Assembly (NCBI RefSeq): GCF_963662255.1
Contig: NW_026912131.1
Coordinates: forward strand, 62,001-126,000
Length of the DNA: 64,000 nucleotides
Direction: 5' to 3'
DNA from: Cinclus cinclus
Taxonomy: Eukaryota > Chordata > Aves > Passeriformes > Cinclidae
Shown here in pieces: positions 41,785 through 52,530 of the stretch; positions within the stretch are counted from its first letter, which is position 1; each line of letters begins with the position of its first letter. The notes beneath the pieces were generated by a model. That model was not told the origin of the DNA. It saw only the letters and a list, made by a program, of their open reading frames with translations, and searched no databases. The translations under genes and the position numbers were made by a program.

Positions 41785-43740
41785 TGTGTCTTAGTTTGAA
41801 AGACAGGTGTTTGCTAAGAAAAGTAGAAGCTTTTTTTTTGAACTGAAAAATATGATCTTTTCTTTTAACCAATTATTATGATTTTGAAATTAAGGGAGCT
41901 CTTAGGCAAAGATATGGGGATAAGAATAACAGTTTTTTACTAGTATATCTAACAAGACAAACGGGAAAAACAACAGCTATGAAATTAGCCACAAAGCTTT
42001 TGAAGGTCCTTCTACTTAGTGCTTTTAAGGTGGTTTTAAGTAGTTTATTGCACTGTTTTGGCTTTTTTAGTCGTCGCTGCGTGATAAGGATTGTGGTACA
42101 CTTAGTTAATGCCATGTTTTTTGGCCTAGGTGTTTATGAGGCTATTTTTGAAACGAGTCTCATTGTTTGACTCAATTTTTTTAGGGGTACCATGTCTCCA
42201 AAGGACTTGCTTTTTTAGGCCTAGGATGGTGTTGCGGGCAGTGGCGTGAGGTACAGGGTAGGTTTTAATTGTTCAGTGGTGGTTTTTACTAGGGTTAGCA
42301 CATAGCGCTTGTCTTGGCGTGTTTGAGGCAGTGTGATGTAGTTAATTTGCTAGGCTTCCTTATATTTGGACTACTGCCCCCCATACCAGAGGGCCTTCAC
42401 TTGTTTGGTTTGCTTGATGGCAGTGCACGTTTTACAGTCATGGACAACCTGGGAAATACTGTCTATGCTTAGATCTACTTTTTGGTTTTGTGCCTACTTA
42501 TAGGTAGCATTTTTGTCTTGATGACTTGAGGCATTATGGGCTTATTGAGCTAGGAACAATTTCTTTTTGTGTTGTTAGTTTATTTGTGACACCTTTATTC
42601 CTGTAGCTTGATTTACTTGCTTATTGTGTTGGTGCTCTTCATTAGCCTGGCTTTTGGGGACATGGGTATTTACATGATGGACTTTTACGGGTTGCTTTTC
42701 TACCCGATTGGCAATGTTTTTTCACTTATTAGCAGCTTAGATTGTTTTGTTGTGTTTTTTTTTTTTTACGTTGTTAGCCTTTTTTCATTTCTTTTAGCCA
42801 ATTTTACAGAGCATTGGCTACCATTCATGAATTAGTTTAAAGGTAAAGCTTTGGCTACTTGTTTTTTTTAGTAATGTTCAGGGCCAGCTGAACAGCTTTG
42901 AGTTCAGCAAGTTGACTTGATTTACTTTTTTTTTTGGTAGCTTGTGCAACTTGTCGTGTGGGGCTTTATACAGCTGCTTTTTATTTTTGGTTTATTCTTA
43001 TGATGCGGCAGGAACTATCAGTGAAAAGAGCGTAACGAGTTTTGTTTGTTGGCAGTTGCTTGTATGGTGGGGCTTTATTAGTTTGGGTCCCTTGTTTTTG
43101 CTTTTTTTTATTGGCAAGACCAAAATTTTTTTACCTTCTGGCCAGTTTGTAATTATTTTCAAAATTTCAGGGTGATTTGGGTTTTCGATACAAGTGCGCT
43201 GTGTGATGAGGGCGATTCACTTGTTTTATGTGGATTGGTGGCGTGGTGGGTAGAGAGGACCTTTCTTTTACACATTCACCCTAGCACTGGTAGTCGGGGT
43301 CTTAGGAGGAGCTGTGCTTTTGCGCTAATCACTTTTGAGGTAGCTTGAACTTTTTTATAAGCAGCCAAGATCTTCTTCTTTGTTGGGGCGTAGTTGGCTT
43401 TAGACTTTTGGTAATTTTGGCTTTAAAATTTTAGAGGTTGGCTTTGGGTTTTACTAGGTACTTTTTGCCAAAGGCTTTAGGACAAGTCTTTGTTTGCGGC
43501 TGCAGAGTTAAGGACATTTTGTACTTTTGGTTCCATTTTGACCGGGCTGAGGGCTATGGCATGAGCGATTTTTTGCTTGATTTGGGTAAAAGCTTGCTGC
43601 TGCTTAGGACTTTAGTGGAAATTGTTCTTTTGTTTTGGTGACCAGGTAGAGAGGGCTTACGATTTGGCTGTACTTAGGAATGTGCATTTTTTAAAAGCCT
43701 ATGGCACTTAGGAAAGCTTGTGGGGTTTTTTTGTTGGTTG
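41785..43740 (-). mobile_element. Hypermutated LTR-retroelement relic
   Basis: The plus strand is strikingly T-rich and C-poor (42,601-42,660: 27 T, 16 G, 10 C, 7 A by hand count). The minus strand carries integrase-like coding sequence near 42,020-42,400 interrupted by stops, many at positions consistent with G-to-A change of Trp codons. At 41,785 a plus-oriented piece (TGTGTCTTAGTTTGAAAGAC) resembles the LTR starting at 1,399, in opposite orientation to the coding part, so the relic is rearranged. ORFs of 60-80 codons on the plus strand are shadows. Confidence 0.55.
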
Positions 43741-43984
43741 GTGGAGACATTGTTATGCCGGAGGAATGTAGAGACACGGCTGTGGAAGCAGTCTGGAAGG
43801 GGGAGAATAATTAGGGAGCTCTTGAGCCAGGCGTACACCAGGTCTGAGGAGCAGAGGAAGCTACAGCAGCTGTCTATTGTCTTCAAAAAAGCCTGGCCAG
43901 TGAAGGTGGCTCCTGAGAACTTCAAAGAGCATTACAGCAGTCTTAAAGATGGGCACAAAGGAGGGTCTGCAGAAGAACTACAGG

Positions 43985-44160
43985 CTAATCAGCTCCTTTG
44001 GAATCCCTGGGAAGGTGATGGAGCAAATCCTCCTGGAAAGCCTTTCAAGCTACTGAGAGGGAAAGGCATTGGGAACTGCCAGCACAGATTGCCCATGGAG
44101 AAATGGTGCCTGACCAACCTGATGGACTCTGTGAATAACAGGAGACCAGGGATGGTGTTG
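43985..44160 (+). mobile_element. CR1-like reverse-transcriptase fragment
   Basis: ccctgggaaggtgatggagc, aaatcctcctggaaagc, attgggaactgccagcac and tgcctgaccaacctgatgg follow the CR1 reverse-transcriptase order with several changes. The plus ORF 43,720-44,247 runs through it but is not a gene. Confidence 0.6.
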
Positions 44161-44249
44161 CCTGACATTGCAAAACATTGTGTGGAGAGAGCAAGGCCCC
44201 TCACAAGGCCTCCTTGGAGAACTATCCCCTGGATAAGAATTGCTTAGTC

Positions 44250-44820
44250 ACGGTGACTAGGCTGAGACCCTTCTCCTCACTTTGGACCCCGCTTCATCTC
44301 CTTGTAAAACTATTGGTTCTATTTCCTTAGCCCCAGACCACTGATGATTCTGTCAAGCCATCCTTTGCCTCTAAAACCCCCTACTTTTACCCAGTTCAGT
44401 GGAATGCTGCTGTCCCTGGACTCCCCTTGTCAGAAGACAATAAAGAACCCTGCGGAACCTCTACACAGCGCTCCCGGTCTCATTTCTGTGCGCCGGCCAA
44501 AGTACCTTGCAAGCCCAGCTGAAATCACTTGGAGCTGACATCACTCTAAGAGCTGATTGCCTGAACTCCAGGCACCGCTTGCATCTTGCTACCTTGTGGC
44601 TGAAGCCTGCCTGAGATGCCAGGAGAGGCCGTTCCTTGCGGAACTCCCTATCCGGGTACGTCGGTGGCAGCCAGGGGCTTTGACCCCAGGCTGCTACAAC
44701 ATTCAACAGCCACGCAGTCTCCTCACAGCCCGACTGGTGAGATATGGACTGAGAGAACGGCCAAGTGAATGGAAAACTGCCCAAAGCAGCGGGCTGCGTG
44801 CTGCTGGATCAGGTGTATGA
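44250..44820 (+). mobile_element. LTR-like element, plus orientation
   Basis: AATAAA at 44,439-44,444 followed by cctctacacagcgctcccgg, the same layout as the insert at 14,710-15,188. Ends not defined. Confidence 0.4.
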
Positions 44821-45549
44821 AGTGGCCAGGTTGTGGTGACACCACTCACAGATCATCCCTGGAGCCACTATTACTGTTGATGAATGACTAAGATTTATAT
44901 GCAGAGGATGTCTCCTCAAAGCAAATGTGGGCCATGAAACTTTACAACGGGGTGTTCATTCCACCATGCTCATCATACCTATTCATCACAAGGTACTTCC
45001 TAGCTCCTACATGAACCTTACTTTTCCTAGAACTACTTCACCCAGCCCTGCCCCTTCCTGGAAGTCCTTTTATGGTCTTAGAGGGTCGTCTGATCCGGTC
45101 CCTGCTGGTCGTATTCACTGAGAGCCCCCAAAGTTGTAAGTTCCCTTGCCTTGAACTTCTCTTAGGGCATGCACTGCTGTTTCTTGTTACATAACTTTGC
45201 CACAAAACCCACCTAGGTTCCTTCTTATCTGTTTACCCACTGCTTCCAGCTCTGGTTAGCATCCTATGTGTCTACTTTTGCATTCTTTAATCTAATTTCC
45301 TAGTTAGTCTTTAAGCTCTATTTTACAATTGAAAATGTCTATTTCCCATGTTGTCTGTCACAGTGAGTGGCAGCAATGCATCTTCCTGGCTGGAGCCACC
45401 CCCATTTCCATGCAGTCCTGGCCCAATGAGATGCCCCAGTCTCCTCAGGAGCTGCCCTTTGACCTCCTCAGGGACCACCCAATGGCCATGATGCCACGGC
45501 AGCTTGGCAACCCCTGCATTCCTCATCCCAATGGTTATGTTTCACCTCA
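44821..45549. other. No gene seen
   Basis: Between an LTR-like element and a CR1 fragment; no supported exon. Confidence 0.4.
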
Positions 45550-45962
45550 GCATAGAATCCCAGACTGCTCTGGGCTGGAGGGACCTCAAAGCTCATCCTA
45601 TTCCATCCCCTGCCACCACAGCAGGTTGCTCCAAGCTCCCTCCAACCTGGCCTTGGACACTTCCAGGGATGGGGCAGCCACAGCTGCTCTGGGCAACCTG
45701 TGCCAGGGCCTCACCATCCCCACCGGGAAGAATTTCTTCTAAGCCCATCCTCTCTCAGTGGATAGCCATTCCTCTTGTCCTGGCATTCCAGGCCCTTGTC
45801 CAAGGTCCCCCCTCATCTCTTTTGGGAGCCCCTTTAGGCACTGCAAATGGCTCTGAGCTCTCCCTGGAGCCTTCTCTTCTCCAGGCTGAACACCCCCAGC
45901 TCTCCCAGACTGGCTCCAAGCAGAGGGCCTCCAGCCCTGAGAGCATCTCTGCGGCCACTCTT
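45550..45962 (-). mobile_element. CR1-like LINE fragment, minus orientation, left part
   Basis: cagactgctctgggctggag, caacctggccttggacac, ttccagggatggggcagcc, then tctccaggctgaacaccccc. Continues at 46,514 after a nested LTR. Confidence 0.7.
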
Positions 45963-46513
45963 TGTTATAAATACATGTTGTGGTATTGGCTTTTCCCAAA
46001 TGTTTGGGTGGATAATAAAAGTGTGGTGTTGAAATGGTTTTCAAGCTGCAGTTTTCTTTAGGAGTAAGGCAAGGTGATAAAGTGTGTTTGTAGTAAGTGA
46101 AGTGCCTGCCTGGTTGGATAAGACCCAGTAAAGACACCTGCTACTGATATACCAGCTACCTGCACGGACTGTCTGTAGAAATTGAGGACCACAGCCCAAG
46201 TTAAGACTGATAAGAAAACTAAATTAGAAGCACGGCCAAGAAACACGCATGCTCTGAAAAGGTGGACTCAAGGAGTGGGCATGCAAAACAGTTCCTGGAA
46301 TATGGAAATTAGTTTTTAGAAAAGATTGAATATGCATGAGTGGTCTGTGCATATGCAACTAGTCAATGAATTTAAGGGCTGTCTCCAAAAGAGCAGGGGT
46401 GCTCTTGGCTGAATGCCAAGCACCCAGCTGTATTACCTTTTGCTTTCTTGTCTCTTATTGTCTTCTATTGAACTTTTAAAATGTTACCAGGAAAGTGAAC
46501 CTCGTTTTTCACA
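45963..46513 (+). mobile_element. Solo LTR nested in CR1, 551 bp
   Basis: Starts TGTTATAAATACATG and ends TTTTTCACA. AATAAA at about 46,014 and a U5-like end cttttaaaatgttaccagg. It splits one CR1 copy; flanks share only tct as a possible target duplication. Confidence 0.65.
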
Positions 46514-46740
46514 TCTAGACTCACTCCAGAACCTCCACATCCTTCTGATGTTGGACCCGAGGGCTGGAGGCAGCTCTGCAGGTGAGATCTCACCTGAACG
46601 GGGCACAGGTGCAGAATCCCCCTGTCCCCTGCTGCCCTCGCTGTGGGGCCAGCCCAGGACACGAGGGGTTCTGGGTGACAGTACAAGGGCTGGGCTGTCG
46701 CTGTGTGCTCCTGTTAGACCAGACACACTCTTTTCATGGA
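46514..46740 (-). mobile_element. CR1-like LINE fragment, minus orientation, right part
   Basis: tctagactcactccagaacc...ctgctgccctcgctgtgggg...cagcccaggacacgaggg continues the CR1 order of 45,550-45,962. Confidence 0.6.
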
Positions 46741-46881
46741 GCGAAAAAGAAATCCTGTTTTTTTCACAAATCTCTTTCTATAGAGTTGTACAAACATACC
46801 GTGTCTATTCGCAGTGGGTCAGTAACAAGCTGTTACCCCATTGGTGCGTGTTAGGTTTCTTTTCTTTTGTTCCTTCCTACC

Positions 46882-48440
46882 TGTAAGAGCCATAAGGAGA
46901 GATGCCTGACTTGAGACAGCTCTTTAAGATGCTGTTTATTGTATCCAGATGATTCAGCAATTCACGGGTCCTGGGTGAAAGAGCCTAGCCTACAGCTATC
47001 AGCCACAGCTGTAGGCTTGTCTGAAACCACTCGAGTTCTGCTTACAATGCATTATATACTTTTCTTTGCTGGCCATCCTAATACATAACACCCAGTCAAT
47101 AGTTTTCCTATTACCTATAGCCTATCATAACTGCTAACATTACCATATTCATGTTACTATTCTCCAATCACTATGAGTTAGTATGTCACAGTTTAAGCTA
47201 GAAGTTGTTTTTCAGTTTCCTCGCACTGGAAAACTCTGAGGCCTTTTTTCTACTTTTTCTATCATCAACAGTCTGGTTTGCCTGTAGAATCATTTTGCTT
47301 GGTAAAACATCCTGTATTTAAGGTGGATTTATTCTTTGCTCTGAGCCATAAAAGCCCCTTCCAACTAACATAGCCTTTGCCTTCTTAGTTATCCACTAAG
47401 TCTGGCTCAGCAATACTTTTCTTCTATATCAAAACTTGCTTTCATTTCTATTCCTTCTTGAGATGCTACATTTAAAGATCTTTCTGCTAAGCATACATAT
47501 CTGTGAGACTTTCTTGTCCAACTGACATCCAACCCAACACTTGCCTATAGAATTTTTCCCAGGAGTTGCTGAGAAACACTGACTGCTGGTACTTCTGGGG
47601 GCTTGAGAAAGCAAAGGTTTGGCTGGGCCCAGGTAAAAGGAGGGCAGGGGACAGCTGCTAGCTCTCTTGCTCTACTGCTTCAGGGGATGCTCAGAGGCTG
47701 CTGTTGCTTGGGGAAAGGAATTCAACATAACCCCACCGGGAGCTGCTGCTGCTGCAGCCACTTCTTCTTCTCCTCCTTCTTCTCCTTCTTCTTGTCTGGG
47801 CCGAGCCTCTGCTCATGACAGCAGCCACTGACCCGGGACCTTAGTAACACCTACCTCACTAAAAGAGGGACCTATGCCCATCTGCTCGTGTTCCCGGGAA
47901 TCCTGAGCCCCCTGTCCCTTGCCCTGCTCGGAGCCGGCCCGCCGCTGCCCCAGCCCCGCCGCTCCTCCGGCGCTGCTCTGGGTTTCTCTGCGCTGCAGCC
48001 CCGCACCCCCTGCCATGCCGGGATGGCCAGCAGTCCCAACTTCTGCCATGGAGTCCTCTGATACAGCTCGTCCACCAGCCCGGCATCTTTTGCTCATTCC
48101 TGCCGTTCCAGCTTAGTGCTCCTCAGAGTCCTGTAGCAGGGGCACTGAGATCGACTGCCCCAGGGCTTTGTGAAGCAAAGCCTCTCCTCCCTCCTGTCTG
48201 GTCTCAGCTGAGAAGGCTGTCATGGGGTCCCTGCTTCTGTTTGCTATGAATTCCATCGTTGTTGTTTTGTTTTGCCTTGTTCTCCACACTAGTAAAGAGC
48301 TGCTATTCCTATCCTCATATGTGCCAGAGAGCCCCTTCATTTCCAAATTAGAATAATTGGCAGGGAGACGGTTTACATTCTCCAATCGAAGGGGGAGTCC
48401 TGCCTTTCTTTAGCAGACATCTGTCTTTCAAACCGAGACA
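46882..48440 (-). mobile_element. Full-length LTR, minus orientation, 1,559 bp
   Basis: Minus strand begins TGTCTCGGTTTGAAAGACAG at 48,440 and ends GGCTCTTACA at 46,882, with AATAAA near 46,935. No primer-binding site follows, so it is a solo LTR or a truncated element. Position 47,042 onward pairs with base 1 of the window. Confidence 0.6.
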
Positions 48441-48689
48441 CCCGTAACGATTAGACAGTTCACCAGAGGTTTCTACATGCAGGCAAACATCTGTTTTTAG
48501 GTCTTGTTTGCATTTTTTCTCTGACGCTTGAGAATAGTTTATGCAGGTGCAAGAAAGCAAGTCCCAGTCTTGCAATTCTTCCTCAGGGAAACAAGCTGGT
48601 TTTCACCTTTACAGGATTCTGTTCTTAGGAAAGGCTGGTAGCGTTCTCATGCCTCTGTGTGCCTGAGTCAAAGTCCAGTCTGTGAAGTT

Positions 48690-48880
48690 TTCCAGGCCAG
48701 CTGTTCAGCCCCGATCCTGGGGCACAGTGAGCTTGTTGTCCACCAACACTCCCAAGTCCTTCTCCTCAGGGCTCTGCCCAGTCTGAGCCTGTCCTTGGGA
48801 CTGCCCCGAGCCAGGGGCAGGCCTTGCACTTGGCCTCATACCAGCAGAGTCACACTGGGACTTTGGTGATGGTCTCTGGG
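48690..48880 (-). mobile_element. CR1-like fragment (copy 2)
   Basis: Counterpart of 1,640-1,870 with an 18-bp internal loss. Confidence 0.55.
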
Positions 48881-49024
48881 CCTATGGCAATGACTGCAGC
48901 TCATTGAATCTTTGAGCTCCTCTTGCTGATTCCCCTAGCTCATGCTTTTCGTGAGACCCCCCATGCTCCCCTTGGTACCACCTCATCACGCTTGTGGCAG
49001 GTTTGCATGGCCAGGTCTGGGTAG

Positions 49025-50022
49025 CAGGGGCCCGCAGGGGGACCCTCTAGGAGGAGACACCAGGAGCTGCCCCCATGTTGGGCAGAGCTGGCTCCAGAGG
49101 GCTCCAGGACGGACCCACCACTGGCTAAGGCTGAGCCAAGCAGCGATGCTGGGAGGGCCTCTGTGGCCTGGTGTTAAAAACGGGGTAAACACTGCTGTGC
49201 AACAGCAGCTGGGACGGAGGAGGGAGAAGATGTGAGAGCAGGAGCCCTGCAGGCACCAAGGCTGGAGAAGGACGAGGTGCTGGAGCAGATTCCCCTGCAG
49301 CCCGTGCTGCAGCCCATAGGGAGGAGGATTTTGACCCGTAGCCCGTGGAGGTGAGTAGAGGAGCAGCTCCCCACTGCACCCCATGTAAGGACCCCAGAGC
49401 ACAGCAGGTGGGGATGCCCTGAAGGGAGCTGCAGCCTGGGAGGAGCCCACACTCGAGTAGGCTCCTGGCAGGGGCTATGCTCTGTGGAGAGGAGTCCATG
49501 CAGGAGCTGGCAGGACACCGGAGCAGTCTGTTCCTGAAGGACTGTAACCTGTGGAAAGGGACCTTGTGGAGCAGATCTTCGACAACTGCGGCCTGTGGGA
49601 AGGACCCACGCTGGAAAAGTTGGTGCAGGAATGTCTCCCATGGAGAAGGGAAACTGTCAGGAGAAAGGAGCAGCAGAGATAAGTGTTATGAGGTGACAGC
49701 AATCCACATTCTGCATCTCGCGCGCTGCTCAAGGGGAAGAGGTAAAAGAGTTGGGAGTGAAGCTGAGCCTTGCAAGAAGGGAGGGTAGGGGGAGATGTTT
49801 TCAGGTTTGTTCTTATTTCTCAGTTTCCTACTCTGCTTCATTGGTACTAAAGTAAGTTAATTTGCCCAAGGTGAATCTGCTTTGACTGTGACAGTAATTG
49901 GTGAGTGATCTTCCTGACCCATGGGATTTTTATCCCATTTACTCCCTGTTATGGGTCAAAGAAGGGAAGTGATGGAGTGCCTCAGTGGGCACCTGGCTAG
50001 CCAAAATTGAGCCAGCACAGTT
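49025..50022 (+). mobile_element. LTR-like repeat (copy 2)
   Basis: Counterpart of 2,000-2,997. Confidence 0.5.
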
Positions 50023-50492
50023 CTGCAAACTCCGTTATCACCACCTCCACCTTCCACACCCATTGCCCATGACTCCTCCATGTCCCTGACTCCTCTGTCA
50101 GTGAAGGGTCTGCCAGCAGTGCAGCATTTATTCTGCACTCTCTTTCCTGCACAATCAAGACATGCCAATGGCACAGGCTAGCCTGTGATGTGCAGAGGTC
50201 TGGGCCCTCATCTGCCACCAAAACTCCCCCCCGGGGCTGGACAGTCTGGAATTGCCTGTGGCAGGTCTGTGGCAAGTCCACGCTGAGTCCACACCAGTTC
50301 CATGGTTGGTCTCTGATGGGCACCTGGTGGTCCCTTGGTCCAGGTGCCGTGTCCCTCGGTAAGGACCTCCTCACTTTGTGCCCACGTGGTCCTTCAGTGT
50401 CACCAGCACTTTTGTGCCTGCTTCAGGACCTCTTTCTCATCCACGTTGGGGAAGGCCTCTCTGGAGGTCATGGGGAAGGGATGGTAGCTTGG

Positions 50493-52530
50493 CTACTGTG
50501 TGGCCTTGCCATCCATGCCACAGTCACACAAGCACTGCACATCCAGGACAAGGTCCCTCAGCTCCGGCTCCTCTGCCTCCAGCCTTTGGGCCATACCCAT
50601 CAGCCCCCTGTGGCCGGCAAAGGCTTGGCCAGGGCAAAGTACAGCTGCCATCAGCACCTTGTCCAGGGCCTGGTGGAGTTTGAAGAGCACCCAGCTGGGG
50701 CAGCAGTGCTGGATGTCCTTGTGGGCTGCCTGCAGGTCGCTCGTGGCCTGATGCAGCCAACGCAGGGCCTCGAGGACAGACGGAGTCAGGGCCATGAGCT
50801 CCTCACTGCTCAGCCAGGAGCCGTCACCTCCCTGTCCATGGTGCCGGGCGGTGATCGCAGCTTTGTATAGGACCCAGAGCTGTGGCCACACCTTTGGCCA
50901 CCTGACACCTCGTGGAGGCCTCAAGGTTGCCAGGCTGGGATCCTTCCATGGCCCCTCTTCTGCCACAGCCTCCTCCTGCAGCCTCTTCTCCGGCTCTAGT
51001 GCAGCACCCACCAGTGCCACGTTGCTCCCCTCCAGAACCAAGGCCCCGTCCTGTGGCTCCTGGCAGACCAGTATTTCACGCAGCACAGACAAAGCATATA
51101 CCTCCAGCTGCCCACCCAGGATGTGACTGATCTCCTGTGCCAGCGTCTCCACGACCCTCAGCTGGTGCCGGTTCTGCACCATCTCTGCGTGCCGGATGTA
51201 GAGGAGCCGCTGGGCACCATCAGACGGGCACACACGGATAACCTGTGACTGGGATCTGCCCTCCACCTCTACCCCACCGTGCACCAGCACGGTGCAGATG
51301 TCCTTGCAGCACTGCACTTTCAGCTGCTCCACTGCCAAGCCAGCATCCCCCTCCATTGCCGGCACAGCCTTGTGGCTCTGCCACTGCAGCCCCAGGGACT
51401 CCAGCCCCAGCCTAAACCACGGGGATACCAGCAGGGCCAGCAGACACCTCTGCACAGCGCACTGAGAGCTGGAGTGATGTGGCTGTGGACCACCCTCCTC
51501 CAGCTGCTTCTCTGTCACCTCTGACAGCGCCCGTGGCCGCAGGTGTGGTGGCAGCCTTTGCAGCAGCCAGCTGCCGTTACAGTCAGACCCCAACAGCGCA
51601 GCCATGAACACAAAGGTCTTCTCCAGGGCCTGAGCAGCCTCTGAGGGCACGCAGTCATTGAAGCACAGTCTGTGGGACAGCTCCAGGCAGCCAGCAGTGC
51701 TCAGCAGGTACAGCTTAGCCACACTGGAGCCATGGGGGGGGCTCTGGTTCCTCCCGCAGCAGCTGGAAGAAATGCCATGTGGCCAGCAGGACTGTCTTCT
51801 TTGGGCTACTGCTAAGAGCCATGTCTCTCCTGATGGATTTGGGCCAGGACATGGCTGTAGCAAGGCAGTGTGGGGACCAGGACAATGCCAAGGTGTCGCA
51901 GGAGATCTCCAAAGGCAGCCACGTGGGGGCGAGGCCTGAGGAGGTAGGGGTAAAGTCAGCCTCGTCCAGGGGTGATATCACTGCCTGGCGTGGCCTGGTC
52001 ACATCCCATGACTTGGCCAGCACCAGGGGCAGCTCAGCAAGGTGCTCTGCATCCACCTCCTTCAGACGGGTCTGCAGGAAGCTGTACATGCCATGGAGCA
52101 CCCTGGCCCATGTGCTTACCTGCAGATGTGTTGAGCACGCTGCCCTTGACACCTGTTGCTGGTTGGCCACCGCCAGGGCAGTGGGTATCTCTACAAGGCC
52201 TCCCATGGCCTTCAGGGATCCCTTCTCAAGTTCAAGAGATTTTGTCAGGATGGTGGCTCATGTCCACAAGAGCTCAGCCACATTTTGGAAGTAGGAAACA
52301 CTGCCTTTCAGAGCCACGGACTTACTTCAAAAGGAGGGTGGAGGTTCATCAAGTTTGGGAGGATATGCAGTAGAGGAAGATTGAGGTAATTTTCCTCCAA
52401 AATCCTCCGACTCAGGATTTCCCAAAAAGATTGCAAGTTGCTTGAGCATCTCCTGCTGTCAGTTTAGAAGTTCTGCAGCATGGCAGGTATCCCGAGTGGC
52501 TTCATGCTCTATCTCCTCAGCCTGCGCCAT
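50493..52530 (-). pseudogene. Multi-exon pseudogene of an unrecognised helical protein (copy 2)
   Basis: Counterpart of 3,468-5,512 with the same two TGA stops and the same C8 frameshift near 51,735. It has a further 7-bp loss near 52,380. The 3' ORF (456 codons from 51,863) is longer than in copy 1 only because a stop near 4,430 is changed; its first part is out of frame. Confidence 0.6.

Noticed and set aside
42601..43640. Short plus-strand ORFs with hydrophobic products
   Set aside because: T-rich DNA gives Phe/Leu-rich translations; explained by the hypermutated retroelement.
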